Numbered from the stretch's first letter, positions 16,624 to 26,741 are shown. The stretch: 64,000 nucleotides of DNA from Dactylosporangium sucinum (GCF_014647515.1 NZ_BMPI01000011.1:1-64000), one strand, 5' to 3'. A program made the numbers and translations. The notes: generated by a model from the sequence alone, not told the origin.

Positions 16624-19104
16624 GTGACCGATGCTCGGCCCCGGCCCAAGATGCGCACCGTCGGCGGGACGCTCGAAGCGTTCGAGCAGGACCTCATCAG
16701 CAACCTCTACTACCAGCGAGGCACCACCCTCGAATCCGCGAGCGGCCCCGATGGGTACCACACGCTCGCGGTCACGGTGCGGGACCGGCTCGTGGGGCGG
16801 TACGCACGGACGGCGGCGGCGCATTACCAGGCCAACCCGCGGTTTGTGTACTACCTGTCGGCCGAGTACCTGCTCGGGCGGCAGCTGCGGCAGAACCTGC
16901 TGTACACGGGCACCGAGCAGTTCGTGCGGCCCATCGCGGAGGACCTCGGGGTGTCGCTCGAGGAGCTGGAGGCCTACGACGTCGAGCCGGGGCTCGGCAA
17001 CGGCGGGCTCGGGCGGCTCGCCGCCTGCCTGCTCGACTCGATGGCGACGCTCGACATCCCCGCCGTGGGCTACGGCATCCGGTACGAGTTTGGCATCTTC
17101 AAGCAGGCGTTCCGCGACGGGGCGCAGGTCGAGCGGCCCGACGACTGGACGTTCTACGGCAACCCGTGGGAGTTCCCGGCGCCGGACGACCGGCAGGTGG
17201 TCGGGTTCTACGGCAGCACCGCGCCGGCGCTCGACGACCCGAGCGGGCTGCGGCGGCAGTGGACGCCCGCCGAGACCGTGCGCGGGGAGCCGAGCCACAT
17301 GCTCGTGCCGGGGTACGGGACGCCGACGGTCAACATCATCCGGCTGTGGCAGGCCCGGGCGAGCCGCGAGTCGTTCGACCTGAGCCGCTTCGGCGCCGGG
17401 CAGTACAAGGAGGCCGTCGAGGACATCGTCCAGGCCGAGAACATCAGCAAGGTCCTGTACCCCGACGACAGCACCGAGCAGGGCCGGGAGCTGCGGCTGA
17501 AGCAGCAGTACTTCCTCGTCGCCTGCTCGCTGCGGGACATCATCCGGCGGTACCGGCTGCGCAACACCGGCTGGGACGCGTTCCCGGCGAAGGTCGTCAT
17601 CCAGCTCAACGACACCCACCCGGTCATGGCGATCACCGAGCTCATGCGGCTGCTCGTCGACGAGTACCGGCTGGACTGGGACCTCGCCTGGTCGATCACC
17701 CGGCGGACGTTCAACTACACCTGCCACACGCTGCTGCCCGAGGCCCTGGAGACGTGGTCGGTGGAGCTGCTGGAGCGCCTGCTGCCGCGGCACATGGAGA
17801 TCATCTACTCGATCAACCACTTCTTCCTGCAGGAGGTCGCGGCCACCTACCCCGGCGACCTCGACAAGATGCGTCGGCTGTCGATCATCCAGGAGTACCC
17901 CGAGAAGCGGGTCCGGATGGCGCACCTCGCGGTCGTCGGCAGCACCGCGGTCAACGGGGTGGCCGAGCTGCACACCAGGCTGCTCGCCGAGACGACGCTG
18001 CGGGACTTCGCCGAGCTGTGGCCGCAGAAGTTCCACAACGTCACCAACGGCGTCACCCCGCGGCGGTTCGTGCGGCTGGCCAACCCGAGGCTGTCCGAGC
18101 TCATCACCGAGCGGCTCGGCGACGAGGGCTGGCTCACCGACCTGGAGCGCCTCGACCGGCTCGCCGGTGCGGCGGACGACCCGGCGTTCCTGGAGCGCTG
18201 GCGGGAGGTGAAGCGGCTCAACAAGGTCGATCTCACGCACCAGGTGGAGAGGTCGACGGGCGTCGTCGTCGACCCCGACGCGCTGTGCGACGTGATGATC
18301 AAGCGGTTCCACGAGTACAAGCGCCAGCACCTCAAGCTGCTGCACGTCATCACGCTGTTCAACCGGCTGCGCGAGATGCCGGAGATGGACATGGTCCCCC
18401 GGACCGTCCTGTTCGGGGGGAAGGCGGCCCCGGGGTACCACGCGATGAAGCTGCTCATCCGGCTCGTCAACGCGGTCGCCGAGACGGTCAACACCGACCC
18501 GGTGGTGTCCCGGCATCTCAAGGTCGTGCTGCTGCCGGACTACAACGTGTCCCGCGCGCAGGTGATCATCCCGGCCGCCGACCTGTCGGAGCAGATCTCC
18601 CTCGCCGGCAAGGAGGCATCCGGTACCGGCAACATGAAGCTCGCCCTCAACGGTGCCGTCACGATCGGCACCCTGGACGGCGCGAACATCGAGATCCGTG
18701 ATCGGGTCGGGGCGGAGAACTTCTTCCTCTTCGGCCTCGACGCGCAGCAGGCCGTCGACCTGCGCCGCCACTACGAGCCGCGGGCGTACTACGAGCGCGA
18801 CCCGGAGCTGCGCGCCGCCGTCGACGCGATCGCCTCCGGCGTGTTCGCCAAGGGCGACCGCTCCCTGTTCGCGCCGGTCGTCGACGCCATGCTGGGCCGC
18901 GACGAGTACCTCGCCCTCGCCGACTACCGCGCCTACGTCGAGTGCCAGGACGCGGTGGCGACGGCGTGGCGGGACCGCGACCGGTGGACCCGCATGTCCG
19001 TGCTCAACGCCGCCCGCACCGGGTTCTTCTCCTCGGACCGGACCGTGCGCGAGTACTGCGACAAGATCTGGCGGGTCGACCCGGTGCGGGTCGAGCCCGA
19101 CTAG
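16624..19104 (+). CDS. glgP: Glycogen/alpha-glucan phosphorylase
   Basis: Releases glucose-1-phosphate from alpha-1,4-glucans. At 826 residues it is the classical GT35 phosphorylase (glycogen-type, not the short MalP/Mtb-like form). The [12 protein letters not shown] stretch, [17 protein letters not shown], the NDTHP box, and the pyridoxal-phosphate Lys in [14 protein letters not shown] are all intact. I chose GTG 16624 because GATACT (16612-16617) lies 6 nt before it. GTG 16603 would add seven residues and lacks any signal. The synthetic glg genes are 34 kb away. Confidence 0.95.
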   Translation: MTDARPRPKMRTVGGTLEAFEQDLISNLYYQRGTTLESASGPDGYHTLAVTVRDRLVGRYARTAAAHYQANPRFVYYLSAEYLLGRQLRQNLLYTGTEQFVRPIAEDLGVSLEELEAYDVEPGLGNGGLGRLAACLLDSMATLDIPAVGYGIRYEFGIFKQAFRDGAQVERPDDWTFYGNPWEFPAPDDRQVVGFYGSTAPALDDPSGLRRQWTPAETVRGEPSHMLVPGYGTPTVNIIRLWQARASRESFDLSRFGAGQYKEAVEDIVQAENISKVLYPDDSTEQGRELRLKQQYFLVACSLRDIIRRYRLRNTGWDAFPAKVVIQLNDTHPVMAITELMRLLVDEYRLDWDLAWSITRRTFNYTCHTLLPEALETWSVELLERLLPRHMEIIYSINHFFLQEVAATYPGDLDKMRRLSIIQEYPEKRVRMAHLAVVGSTAVNGVAELHTRLLAETTLRDFAELWPQKFHNVTNGVTPRRFVRLANPRLSELITERLGDEGWLTDLERLDRLAGAADDPAFLERWREVKRLNKVDLTHQVERSTGVVVDPDALCDVMIKRFHEYKRQHLKLLHVITLFNRLREMPEMDMVPRTVLFGGKAAPGYHAMKLLIRLVNAVAETVNTDPVVSRHLKVVLLPDYNVSRAQVIIPAADLSEQISLAGKEASGTGNMKLALNGAVTIGTLDGANIEIRDRVGAENFFLFGLDAQQAVDLRRHYEPRAYYERDPELRAAVDAIASGVFAKGDRSLFAPVVDAMLGRDEYLALADYRAYVECQDAVATAWRDRDRWTRMSVLNAARTGFFSSDRTVREYCDKIWRVDPVRVEPD

Positions 19105-19223
19105 CCCCGTTCCCGCCGCGCCGCCACCGCCGCTGGGCTGCGGGTTTCCTCAGGAGCGTGGCGGCGGGGCCGATTGGACCGCCGTACCGGGCTCGGCGAG
19201 AGCAGTCAGCGGGGGTGGCGGAC

Positions 19224-20840
19224 ATGGGCGCGCTGCGGCGTACGCGGGTGGTCACGCGGTTGGTGGTCGGCTTCCTCATCGTCTCGCTCTGCGTGGTGGC
19301 CATCTGGGTGGCGGCGATCTCGGCCTCGCGCGGCACCCGCGACACCGCCGAGCATCTCTCCGCCGCGCAGGCGCAGCTCGACGCGGCCGAGCAGCTGAAG
19401 TTCCGCATCACCGACATCTCCGGCTGGCAGGTCGGCTACGCGTTCGACATCGTGCGCGGCGAGCCCGGCGCCACCGCCGACACGGCCGAGACGCGGGCGG
19501 CGTTCCTGCAGTCGATGCGGGACTTCGGCACCGAGCTGCAGGCGATGGCGAACCTGCCGCTGCCGGCCGCCGACCAGGCCGCCGTGCGGACGATCCGCAC
19601 CGCGTTCGACGACTTCGCGACCCTCGACGACCGGGTCATCGCGGCCTACCGGGCGGGGACGCCCGAACAGGTCGAGGCGGCCAACGACCTCGTCGTCGGG
19701 GAGGGCCTGGACGCGTACGCCCGCATCAGCGATCCCGTCGACCAGTTGCTCGCCGGCGCGCAGCAGCGTGCGGCCGCCGCGCAGGAGTCCGCCCGGTCGA
19801 CGGCGAGCCGCACCGGCCGGTTGGCCAACATCGTGGGCAGCATCGCGCTCGGCCTGGCCATCGTCATGGCGCTGGCGCTGTCGGTCTCGATCGTCCAGCC
19901 GCTGCGGGCCCTGCACGAGCGGCTGTCGGACATCGCGGAGGGCGAAGGCGACCTCACCCACCGGCTCGTGGTGACCGGCAACGACGAGTTCACCACCGTG
20001 AGCCGCAAGTTCAACACGTTCGTCGACAAGATCGCTGCGACGGTCCGGGCCATCAGCGGGTCGGCCTCGACGGTCGCGGTCGCCAGCGAGCGGCTCACCG
20101 ACACCTCGACCCGGATCATGGCCGGCGCCCAGCAGACGTCCACCCGGTCGGGGCTGATCGTGGCGTCGGCCGACGAGGTGTCCGCCAACGTGCGCACCGT
20201 CGCGACCGGCGCCGAGCAGATGAGCGCCTCGATCCAGGAGATCGCCGGTACCGCGGCCGACGCGGCCCGCATCGGCGGGCAGACCACCGAACTGACCCAG
20301 TCGGCGCACGACCTGATCGGCCGGCTGAGCGGGTCCAGCCAGCAGATCGGGAACGTCGTCAAGGTCATCAACGACATCGCGGATCAGACCAACCTGCTGG
20401 CGCTCAACGCGACCATCGAGGCGGCCCGGGCCGGCGCGGCCGGCAAGGGCTTCGCCGTCGTGGCCACCGAGGTCAAGGACCTGGCCCAGGAGACCGGCCG
20501 GGCCACCGGTGACATCGCCTCGAAGGTGCAGAGCATCCAGGCCGACACGATGGCCGCGACCGAGGCGATCAGCCGGATCGTCGAGATCACCGGGCGGCTC
20601 GGCGACTACCAGACGACCATCGCCGCCGCCGTCGAAGAGCAGACCGTCACCACGGCCGAGATGGGCCGCAACATCTCCCGGGCCGCGGCCGGCTCGGCCG
20701 ACATCGCGGCGAACATCGCCACCATCTCCGACGCCGCTCGCATCACCACCGGCGGCGTCGAGGAAACCCGCACCGCCGCGGAGGAACTGCTGGCGATGAG
20801 CCGCGAACTGCGCGCCCTGGTCGGCCAGTTCCGCGTCTGA
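19224..20840 (+). CDS. Methyl-accepting chemotaxis protein
   Basis: A 538-residue transmembrane chemoreceptor. Membrane helix 1 is at about 11-33, an extracytoplasmic helical sensor domain of about 160 residues follows, and helix 2 is near 200-220. A HAMP domain ([19 protein letters not shown]) and a cytoplasmic signalling coiled coil follow, with the hairpin-tip sequence [18 protein letters not shown]. The start is ATG 19224; GTG 19215 in frame is possible. No che genes are in the window, so its kinase partner is unknown. It may signal through a non-motility pathway, or the genome may carry chemotaxis genes elsewhere. Confidence 0.93.
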   Translation: MGALRRTRVVTRLVVGFLIVSLCVVAIWVAAISASRGTRDTAEHLSAAQAQLDAAEQLKFRITDISGWQVGYAFDIVRGEPGATADTAETRAAFLQSMRDFGTELQAMANLPLPAADQAAVRTIRTAFDDFATLDDRVIAAYRAGTPEQVEAANDLVVGEGLDAYARISDPVDQLLAGAQQRAAAAQESARSTASRTGRLANIVGSIALGLAIVMALALSVSIVQPLRALHERLSDIAEGEGDLTHRLVVTGNDEFTTVSRKFNTFVDKIAATVRAISGSASTVAVASERLTDTSTRIMAGAQQTSTRSGLIVASADEVSANVRTVATGAEQMSASIQEIAGTAADAARIGGQTTELTQSAHDLIGRLSGSSQQIGNVVKVINDIADQTNLLALNATIEAARAGAAGKGFAVVATEVKDLAQETGRATGDIASKVQSIQADTMAATEAISRIVEITGRLGDYQTTIAAAVEEQTVTTAEMGRNISRAAAGSADIAANIATISDAARITTGGVEETRTAAEELLAMSRELRALVGQFRV

Positions 20841-20891
20841 CCGCCCAAGGCCTGTTGCATCACTGAGGCCGCGCTGCGGCGGGCCCAGGGC

Positions 20892-21461
20892 CTAGACCGC
20901 GGCGTTCCAGGCGCGCAGCGACGCGACCTCGTGCTCGTGGCCGAGCACCGAGACGGTCGCGGTGTCCAGGCTCAGCCGCGCGCCGAACGACACCGGCTCG
21001 CCGACCCAGCGCGCGGCCAGGGCCCGGGACGCGTGCCCGTGGCTGACGACCGCCACGTCGCCCAGCGCCAGCATCGGCCGTACCTTGGCCAAAAATCGAT
21101 CAAGACGGATGGTCACCTGCTCCGGCGACTCGCCCGCGGGGCAGCCGTCGGTCCACAGGTCCCAGCCGGGGCGCTCGGCCCGGATGTCCTCCGTCGTGCG
21201 CCCCTCGTAGTCGCCGTAGTCCCACTCGACGACGTCGGCATCGACGTCGGTGATCGTCAGCCCGGCCAGCTCGGCGGTGCGCCGGGCCCGCTTCCGGGGG
21301 CTGCTGACCACGGCCACGAACGGCCGGGACCCGAGCGCCCGGGCCAGCCCGCGGGCCCGGTGCTCCCCGTCCCGGGTCAGGTCGAGGTCCGTCACCGACG
21401 TGTGCCGCCCGCCGGCGCTCCAGTCGGTCTGGCCGTGCCGCACCACCACGATCTCACCCAT
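20892..21461 (-). CDS. Histidine phosphatase family protein
   Basis: A 189-residue phosphoglycerate-mutase-like phosphatase. The phospho-acceptor RHGQT motif is at residues 8-12 (VVVRHGQTDW), the second catalytic His is in VVSHGHASRAL, and a conserved SSPRKRARRTAE stretch follows. CACAAT on the minus strand lies 6 nt upstream of the ATG, so it may be leaderless. It is divergent from the HAD gene at 21527. The substrate is unknown. Confidence 0.92.
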   Translation of the reverse strand: MGEIVVVRHGQTDWSAGGRHTSVTDLDLTRDGEHRARGLARALGSRPFVAVVSSPRKRARRTAELAGLTITDVDADVVEWDYGDYEGRTTEDIRAERPGWDLWTDGCPAGESPEQVTIRLDRFLAKVRPMLALGDVAVVSHGHASRALAARWVGEPVSFGARLSLDTATVSVLGHEHEVASLRAWNAAV

Positions 21462-21526
21462 CGGCTCATTGTGCCTTAACGGATCGTTTCACAACGGAAA
21501 CGGCGAGTACCGCTACGCTTCACCCC

Positions 21527-22225
21527 GTGGACGCGCTGCTGGTGCTCTGGGACGTCGACCACACGCTGGTCGACGTGGACGGAATCGGACGTGAGGCCTT
21601 CGACCTGGCCTTTCTGCGGTTGTTCGGCCGGCCGGTGGAACATCAGCCGCCGATGGCCGGCCGCACGGACCGGGCGATCGCGCTCGACATGCTGCGGCTC
21701 AACGGCGTCACCGGGCCGGAGCAGCACCTCGAGCCGCTGCGCGAGGCGGCCGAGGCGGCGATCGAGGAGCTGGCCCACCTGCTGCCGTCGCGCGGGCGGG
21801 CCCTGCCGGGCACGCACGAGGCGCTGCTCGCGATCAGCGAGACGGCGGCCGTGCAGTCGCTGCTGACCGGGAACGTGCGGCGGATGGCCGAGGTCAAACT
21901 GGGGCCGTTCGGGCTCACGAAGTACCTCGACCTCGACGCCGGCGCCTACGGCTGGAGCGACACCGTGCGCGGCCACCTGGTCCACAACGCGCGGATGGCG
22001 GCCGCCATGCGGCACCGCCGCCGGTTCCCCGGCAAGCGGACCGTCCTCGTCGGCGACACCCCGCTCGACGTCGAGGCCGCCCTGAGCACCGGCGCGGGCG
22101 TGGTCGCCGTCGCGACCGGCCGCTTCAGCGCCGAGGAGCTGACCACGGCCGGCGCGCACGTGACCCTGCAGAACCTCGCCGACACCCGCCAGGTGCTCGA
22201 GGCGATCACGGAAGCCGGACGCTAA
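21527..22225 (+). CDS. HAD-superfamily hydrolase (phosphoglycolate phosphatase-like)
   Basis: A 232-residue HAD phosphatase with an intact motif I (LWDVDHTLVDVDG, nucleophile Asp9 and acid Asp11), motif II LLTGNV, and motif IV VLVGDTPLDVEAA. A helical cap lies between motifs I and II (subclass C1). TACGCT at 21514-21519 sits 7 nt before the GTG start. The substrate is not predictable from sequence. Confidence 0.9.
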   Translation: MDALLVLWDVDHTLVDVDGIGREAFDLAFLRLFGRPVEHQPPMAGRTDRAIALDMLRLNGVTGPEQHLEPLREAAEAAIEELAHLLPSRGRALPGTHEALLAISETAAVQSLLTGNVRRMAEVKLGPFGLTKYLDLDAGAYGWSDTVRGHLVHNARMAAAMRHRRRFPGKRTVLVGDTPLDVEAALSTGAGVVAVATGRFSAEELTTAGAHVTLQNLADTRQVLEAITEAGR

Positions 22226-22267
22226 GGCCTGCCGTCATGTCGCCGCGCTGCTGCTCGCAAGCGGCAG

Positions 22268-22714
22268 CTAGGCCTGCCGGATGCCGGGGCGGCTCTCGTA
22301 GGGGGTCGACAGCACCACCGTCGTGCGGGTCGTGACGTTGGCCGCGGAGCGGATCTCCTGCAGGAGGCGCTCCAGGGCCAGCGGGTTCTCGACCCGCACC
22401 AGCAGCATGTAGAAGTCCTCGCCCGCCACCGAGTAGCACGACTCGATCTGCGGCAGCTTGGCCAGCCGGTCGGGCGCGTCGTCGGGCTGCGAGGGGTCGA
22501 GCGGGCGGATCGCGACGAACGCGGTCAGCGAGAGGCCGAGCGCGTCGTGGTCGACCTTCGCCGCGTAGCCCTTGATGACGCCGCGCTGCTCCAGCCGGCG
22601 CACCCGCTGGTGCACGGCGGACACCGACAGCCCGACCCGCTCGGCCAGGTCGGTGTAGGACAGGCGACCGTCGACGGCCAGTGCCGCCACGATCGCGCGA
22701 TCGGTCTCTTCCAC
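22268..22714 (-). CDS. Lrp/AsnC family transcriptional regulator
   Basis: 148 residues: N-terminal HTH (DRAIVAALAVDGRLSYTDLAERVGLSVSAVHQRVRRLEQRG, residues 5-45) and a C-terminal RAM ligand-binding domain. The GTG at 22714 is 7 nt from TACTGT (minus strand 22727-22722), so it is likely leaderless. It lies 30 bp upstream of, and on the same strand as, the M24 peptidase gene's 3' end, so it could control amino-acid or peptide use together with that gene. Confidence 0.93.
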   Translation of the reverse strand: MEETDRAIVAALAVDGRLSYTDLAERVGLSVSAVHQRVRRLEQRGVIKGYAAKVDHDALGLSLTAFVAIRPLDPSQPDDAPDRLAKLPQIESCYSVAGEDFYMLLVRVENPLALERLLQEIRSAANVTTRTTVVLSTPYESRPGIRQA

Positions 22715-22744
22715 GCAGGAGACAGTAACCCGCCGGGCAAGCGG

Positions 22745-23833
22745 TTACAGTACGACCAGCTCTGTATCGATGATGTTGAGCCGATCGACGCCGTCGGCCG
22801 TGCACACGACGATGTCCTCGATCCGGGCGCCGTGCCGGCCGGCCAGGTAGATGCCCGGCTCCACGGAGAACGCCATCCCGGGCTCCAGCGGCGCGGCGTT
22901 GCCGGCCACGATGTAGGGGTCCTCGTGCCCGTCGAGGCCGATGCCGTGCCCGGTGCGGTGCAGGAACGCGGGGCCGTAGCCGGCGGCGGCGATGACGTCC
23001 CGGGCGGCGGCGTCGACCGCCTCGGCGCTCACGCCGGGGCGCACGGCGGCGACGGCGGCCCGCTGCGCCTCGTGCAGCACGGCGTAGTACTCCCGGAACT
23101 CGGCGGGCGGCTCGCCGACGCAGTAGGTGCGGGTCGAGTCGGAGCAGTACCCGTCGGGCATCCGGCCGCCGATGTCGACGACCACCGGCTCGCCCCGGCC
23201 GATGACCCGCTCCGACGTCCCGTGGTGCGGGCTGGCGCCGTTGGGGCCGGCGGCGACGATCGTGAAGTCGACGGTGGCGTGGCCGGCCTCCCGCATCGCG
23301 ACGGCGATGTCGGCGGCGACCTCGGCCTCGGTGCGCCCGGCCCGCAGCCACTGCGCCATGCCGGCGTGCACCGCGTCGATGGCCTGCCCGGCCCGGCGCA
23401 GCGCCTCGACCTCCTCCGGCGACTTGCGCAGCCGCAGCCCGGCGAGCACCGCGCCGGCCAGGCGCTGCTCGGCCTCGGGCAGGGTCGCCCGCAGGGCGAG
23501 GACCTGCTCGGCCCACATCCGGTTGCCCAGGCCGACGGCGCCGCCCGGTCCGGGGAGGGCGGCGCGGACCAGCGGATACGGGTCGGAGCCGTCCTCGTGG
23601 TCGGCGAACGTCACCCCGGCGGCCTGCGCCTCGGCGGCCGGGCGCTCCAGCCGGGGCACGATCAGCGTGGCCGCGCCCTCCTTCGGCAGGACCAGCAGCG
23701 TGAGCCGCTCCAGCGCGTGCGCGTCGTAGCCCGTCAGGTACCGCAGGTCGGCGCTCGGCGGGATGAGCAGGGCGTCGAGGCCGGCGGCGGTCATGGCGCG
23801 CTGCGCCGCGGCCAGGCGTTGCTCGTGGACCAC
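22745..23833 (-). CDS. M24 family Xaa-Pro dipeptidase/aminopeptidase
   Basis: 362 residues with the pita-bread metallopeptidase fold. An N-terminal creatinase-like domain (1-125) precedes the catalytic domain. All metal ligands are visible: Asp in VVVDIGG, Asp in CSDSTRTY, His in HRTGHGIGLD, Glu in FSVEPGIYL and Glu in GARIEDIVV. GTG 23833 follows TAGGCT (minus 23845-23840) by 6 nt. It cleaves peptides with proline in the second position and recycles dipeptides in the cytoplasm. The downstream Lrp-type gene may be its regulator. Confidence 0.94.
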   Translation of the reverse strand: MVHEQRLAAAQRAMTAAGLDALLIPPSADLRYLTGYDAHALERLTLLVLPKEGAATLIVPRLERPAAEAQAAGVTFADHEDGSDPYPLVRAALPGPGGAVGLGNRMWAEQVLALRATLPEAEQRLAGAVLAGLRLRKSPEEVEALRRAGQAIDAVHAGMAQWLRAGRTEAEVAADIAVAMREAGHATVDFTIVAAGPNGASPHHGTSERVIGRGEPVVVDIGGRMPDGYCSDSTRTYCVGEPPAEFREYYAVLHEAQRAAVAAVRPGVSAEAVDAAARDVIAAAGYGPAFLHRTGHGIGLDGHEDPYIVAGNAAPLEPGMAFSVEPGIYLAGRHGARIEDIVVCTADGVDRLNIIDTELVVL

Positions 23834-23948
23834 GAGCCCAGCCTAACCGGCCCGATCTGAACGAGTAGGTGCCGGAGCGGATCGAGTGGCGTAATCTGTG
23901 GGCGAACGTTGAGTAGGCGTGTCCCAGTCGAGATGAGCGCGCACCTCC

Positions 23949-24896
23949 ATGACCGCAGCAGGCGTGTCGCACGGTGGCGGCGGGGTCGACGACCCGCTCG
24001 TCCATGAGGCGCTGCTCTACCACGACACCGCGACCTACCTCGACGGCGCGATGAAGTTCATCTACGAGGGCGTCTCCGCCGACGAGCCGATGCTGGTCGC
24101 CGCCCCGCCCGCCAACGTCGCCCTGCTGCAGGAGCGCCTCGGCGCCTTCGCCGACCTGGTCACGTTCCGCGACATGACCGAGGCCGGCCGCAACCCGGGC
24201 CGGATCATCCCGTGGGTCCTCTGCGGGTTCCTGGACGAGCACCCCGGCCGCCGGGTGCGGATCATCGGCGAGCCGGTCTGGCCGGCCCGCACCCCGGAGG
24301 AGTATCCGGCGTGCGTCCAGCACGAGGCCATGATCAACGTCGCGCTGGCCGCGCGCGAGGCGACGATCCTGTGTCCGTATGACACGAGCGCCCTCGGCCG
24401 CCGGCGCGTGCGCGACGCGTGGGCCACCCACCCGGTCATGCTCGAGGAGGGCACCCGCCGGCTCAGCGACGCCTACGACCCGTACGGCGTCACCGACACC
24501 TACAACGTGCCGCTCGCCGAGCCGCCGGCCGGCGCCACCACCATGCGCTTCGAGGTGGCCGACCTGGTGCGGGTCCGCCGCGCGGTCGCGGAGGCCGCCC
24601 TCGACGCCCGCCTGCCGCCCGACCGGATCGTCGACCTGCAGAGCGCGGTCAACGAGCTGGCCACCAACAGCGTCGTCCACGGGGGCGGCTCCGGCACCCT
24701 GCGCACCTGGCACGACGCCGAGCGCGTGGTCTGCGAGGTCCGCGACTTCGGCCACTGCACCGACGTCATGGTCGGCCGCCTGCGCCCGCCGGCCCGCCGC
24801 GGCAACGGCCTGGTCATGGTTCACTACCTGGCCGACCTCGTGCAGCGGCACACCAGCACGACCGGCACGGCGACCCGGGTCCACGTGCTCAGGTGA
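23949..24896 (+). CDS. MEDS-domain sensor with anti-sigma-type HATPase domain
   Basis: 315 residues. The N-terminal part (about 15-190, HEALLYHDTATYLDGAMKFI to EEGTRRLSDAYDPYG) matches the MEDS/DcmR sensory domain. The C-terminal 110 residues form a GHKL ATPase domain like RsbW-type anti-sigma factors (LQSAVNELATNSVVHGGG, then RGNGLVMVHYLAD). Proteins of this design are widespread in Streptomyces and Micromonospora and are thought to act in sigma-factor partner switching, but the partner is not encoded nearby. The stop at 24896 is 13 bp from the exonuclease gene. Confidence 0.88.
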   Translation: MTAAGVSHGGGGVDDPLVHEALLYHDTATYLDGAMKFIYEGVSADEPMLVAAPPANVALLQERLGAFADLVTFRDMTEAGRNPGRIIPWVLCGFLDEHPGRRVRIIGEPVWPARTPEEYPACVQHEAMINVALAAREATILCPYDTSALGRRRVRDAWATHPVMLEEGTRRLSDAYDPYGVTDTYNVPLAEPPAGATTMRFEVADLVRVRRAVAEAALDARLPPDRIVDLQSAVNELATNSVVHGGGSGTLRTWHDAERVVCEVRDFGHCTDVMVGRLRPPARRGNGLVMVHYLADLVQRHTSTTGTATRVHVLR

Positions 24897-24909
24897 GTAG
24901 GCTGGCCGG

Positions 24910-25821
24910 GTGGACGCCCGCCCCCTCCTGCTGATCGACTCCGCCAGCCTCTACTTCCGCGCGTTCTTCGGCGTGCCCGAGTCCGCCGCGAAGGCCCCGG
25001 ACGGCACCCCGGTCAACGCCGTGCGCGGCTTCCTCGACATGCTGTCGACCCTCATCCGCGGCCGCCGGCCCGACCGCATGGTGTGCTGCCTGGACCTGAG
25101 CTGGCGCCCGGCCTGGCGGGTGGCCCTCCTGCCGTCGTACAAGGCGCACCGCCTCACCCCGGCCGGCGGCGAGGACGTGCCCGCGGCCCTGGACGCGCAG
25201 ATCCCGATCATCCTCGACTTCCTGGAGGTGCTCGGCATCGCCACCGCCGGCGCCGGGGACTTCGAGGCCGACGACGTGATCGGCACGCTCGCCGCCCGCG
25301 AGCCCGGCCCGGTCGAGGTGGCCACCGGCGACCGCGACCTCTTCCAGGTCATCGACGACGAGCGTCAGGTGCGCGTGCTGTACTGCGGGCGCGGCGTCGC
25401 CAAGCTCGAGGTCATGGACGACGCGGCGGTCCACGCGAAGTACGGCGTTCCCGCGGCCGGCTACGCCGACTTCGCCGCCCTGCGCGGCGACCCGAGCGAC
25501 GGCCTGCCGGGCGTCGCCGGCGTGGGCGAGAAGACCGCGGCCCGCCTGGTCGACCGCCACGGCGGTCTCGACGGCATCCTGGCCGCCCTCGACGACCCGG
25601 CCGCCGGCTTCGCCCCCGGCCTGCGCGCGAAGATCGTCGCCGGCCGCGACTACCTGGCCGCGGCCCGCGAGGTCGTCGCCGTGTCGAGGACGGCCCCGGT
25701 CGGCCAGCTGGAGACCAAGCTCCCGGCGGCCCCGGCCGACCCCGACCGCCTCCTCGACCTGGCCCACCAGTGGGGCCTGGCCGGCTCCGCCAGGCGCATC
25801 GTGGACGCCCTGGCCGCCTGA
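24910..25821 (+). CDS. 5'-3' exonuclease (FEN-like)
   Basis: 303 residues corresponding to the N-terminal 5' nuclease domain of DNA polymerase I without a polymerase. Acidic metal-binding clusters lie in LLIDSASLYFRAFF, DFEADDVIGTLA and TGDRDLFQVID. The helix-3-turn-helix DNA-binding element is GDPSDGLPGVAGVGEKTAARL. It probably processes flaps or RNA primers. TAGGCT at 24898-24903, overlapping the end of the previous gene, lies 6 nt before GTG 24910 and predicts an internal leaderless promoter. Confidence 0.93.
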   Translation: MDARPLLLIDSASLYFRAFFGVPESAAKAPDGTPVNAVRGFLDMLSTLIRGRRPDRMVCCLDLSWRPAWRVALLPSYKAHRLTPAGGEDVPAALDAQIPIILDFLEVLGIATAGAGDFEADDVIGTLAAREPGPVEVATGDRDLFQVIDDERQVRVLYCGRGVAKLEVMDDAAVHAKYGVPAAGYADFAALRGDPSDGLPGVAGVGEKTAARLVDRHGGLDGILAALDDPAAGFAPGLRAKIVAGRDYLAAAREVVAVSRTAPVGQLETKLPAAPADPDRLLDLAHQWGLAGSARRIVDALAA

Positions 25822-25968
25822 CCCCGCAGATCGCGGCCCGGCCCGGCATCGGCGGATCGGCCGCGAAGCCGCGCGTGAAATGCATTCTGGCGATCTCGGC
25901 CCGCGGGACCGGGACCATGCGGTTGCCATGGCATATCGGGGCGGTCCGATGGCGGACGATAAATAGGA

Positions 25969-25997
25969 TTGTGCGCGTGGTGGTTCGTGCGTACTGT
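25969..25997 (+). promoter_or_regulatory. Promoter for the 34-codon ORF
   Basis: TTGTGC (25969-25974) and TACTGT (25992-25997) are spaced 17 bp apart and predict a start near 26004, about 55 nt before the ORF. A CGTGGTG/CACCACG inverted repeat (25976-25982 and 26007-26013) straddles the -10 region and could be an operator. No gene was seen in 25822-26058. Confidence 0.5.
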
Positions 25998-26058
25998 ATT
26001 CATCAGCACCACGACGGAAGCGGAACTCACACAGCGGAACTCACAGAAGGGATCGGTC

Positions 26059-26163
26059 ATGGGGCGGCACACCCTGCAGCTCGTCGAGCGCGACGATCTC
26101 GGCTGCGAGTATGGCTGTGAGCTTGGTGAATACGGACCGGCCTCGGGTCGGTGGAGCGGCTGA
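26059..26163 (+). CDS. 34-residue small protein of unknown function
   Basis: The ATG at 26059 is preceded by a good Shine-Dalgarno, AGAAGGGA (26045-26052). The product is 34 residues: a basic start (MGRHTLQLVERDD), then LGCEYGCELGEYG with two cysteines spaced CxxxC, ending in PASGRWSG. It has its own promoter upstream and a terminator 17 bp downstream, so it is an independent transcription unit directly ahead of the tRNA array. It might be a small regulator or a peptide precursor. No maturation enzymes lie nearby, and I do not recognise it. Confidence 0.55.
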   Translation: MGRHTLQLVERDDLGCEYGCELGEYGPASGRWSG

Positions 26164-26180
26164 CACCGGTCAGCGACGCG

Positions 26181-26220
26181 ACCGCCGCCCTCCCCGCCGG
26201 GGACCGGGCGGTTTTTCTTT
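26181..26220 (+). terminator. Rho-independent terminator after the small ORF
   Basis: A GC-rich stem, ACCGCC...CCCC paired with GGGG...GGGCGGT (26181-26212), with one internal bulge and a 3-nt loop, followed by TTTTTCTTT. It separates the small ORF from the tRNA genes. Confidence 0.8.
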
Positions 26221-26314
26221 GCGCAATTCCGATGCGAGTTCGCGGCTCCCGCGAATTCGCGATGCAACCTGCGTTGATTGACAATTCCACAGTGGTTTGG
26301 CACGCGAGAACAAT

Positions 26315-26388
26315 CGCCCGTGAGGCTGAGGCAGGTAGACCCCCGGATTCTCACTCCGGAAGACCGGGTTCAACCCCCGGACGGGCGA
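26315..26388 (+). tRNA. tRNA-Glu (anticodon CTC)
   Basis: Acceptor arms CGCCCGT and ACGGGCG plus A73. Anticodon arm CCGGA-TTCTCAC-TCCGG; T arm CCGGG-TTCAACC-CCCGG. The D stem pairs poorly. A TTGACA at 26278-26283 is a possible -35 for the whole array, though its -10 is weak. Confidence 0.8.
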
Positions 26389-26403
26389 CTTCACGATTGA
26401 CGT

Positions 26404-26477
26404 GCGGTAGTCGTCCAACCGGTAGGACACCTGCCTTCCAAGCAGGCCGCGACGGGGTTCAAGTCCCCGCTACCGCT
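26404..26477 (+). tRNA. tRNA-Gly (anticodon TCC)
   Basis: Acceptor GCGGTAG/CTACCGC, D arm GTCC/GGAC, anticodon arm CCTGC-CTTCCAA-GCAGG, T arm CGGGG-TTCAAGT-CCCCG. All four stems pair fully. Confidence 0.9.
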
Positions 26478-26535
26478 CTCGGTGCCGGGTCGGGGACAGC
26501 CCTGGGGGGAGCCGTCCCCGCCCCGGACCCACCGT

Positions 26536-26609
26536 GCCGTCGTAGCTCAGCAGGTCAGAGCAAGGCCCTGTCGAGGCCGAGGTCGCCGGTTCGAATCCGG
26601 TCGGCGGTG
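26536..26609 (+). tRNA. tRNA-Asp (anticodon GTC)
   Basis: Acceptor GCCGTCG/CGGCGGT with two G-U pairs, D arm GCTC/GAGC, anticodon loop CTGTCGA, T loop TTCGAAT. The outermost anticodon-stem pair is an A-G mismatch. Confidence 0.85.
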
Positions 26610-26623
26610 CGCGTTGTTCCCGT

Positions 26624-26698
26624 GCGGTAGTAGCTCAGTCAGGTCAGAGCATCGCCTTGCCATGGCGAAGGTCCCGGGTTCGAATCCCGGTTGCCGCT
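26624..26698 (+). tRNA. tRNA-Gly (anticodon GCC)
   Basis: Acceptor GCGGTAG/TTGCCGC with two wobble pairs, D arm GCTC/GAGC, anticodon arm TCGCC-TTGCCAT-GGCGA, T arm CCGGG-TTCGAAT-CCCGG. Confidence 0.9.
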
Positions 26699-26741
26699 CC
26701 GTTCTTCCGTGGCCGGCCGGCCATCACCCGGCCGGCCCCCT

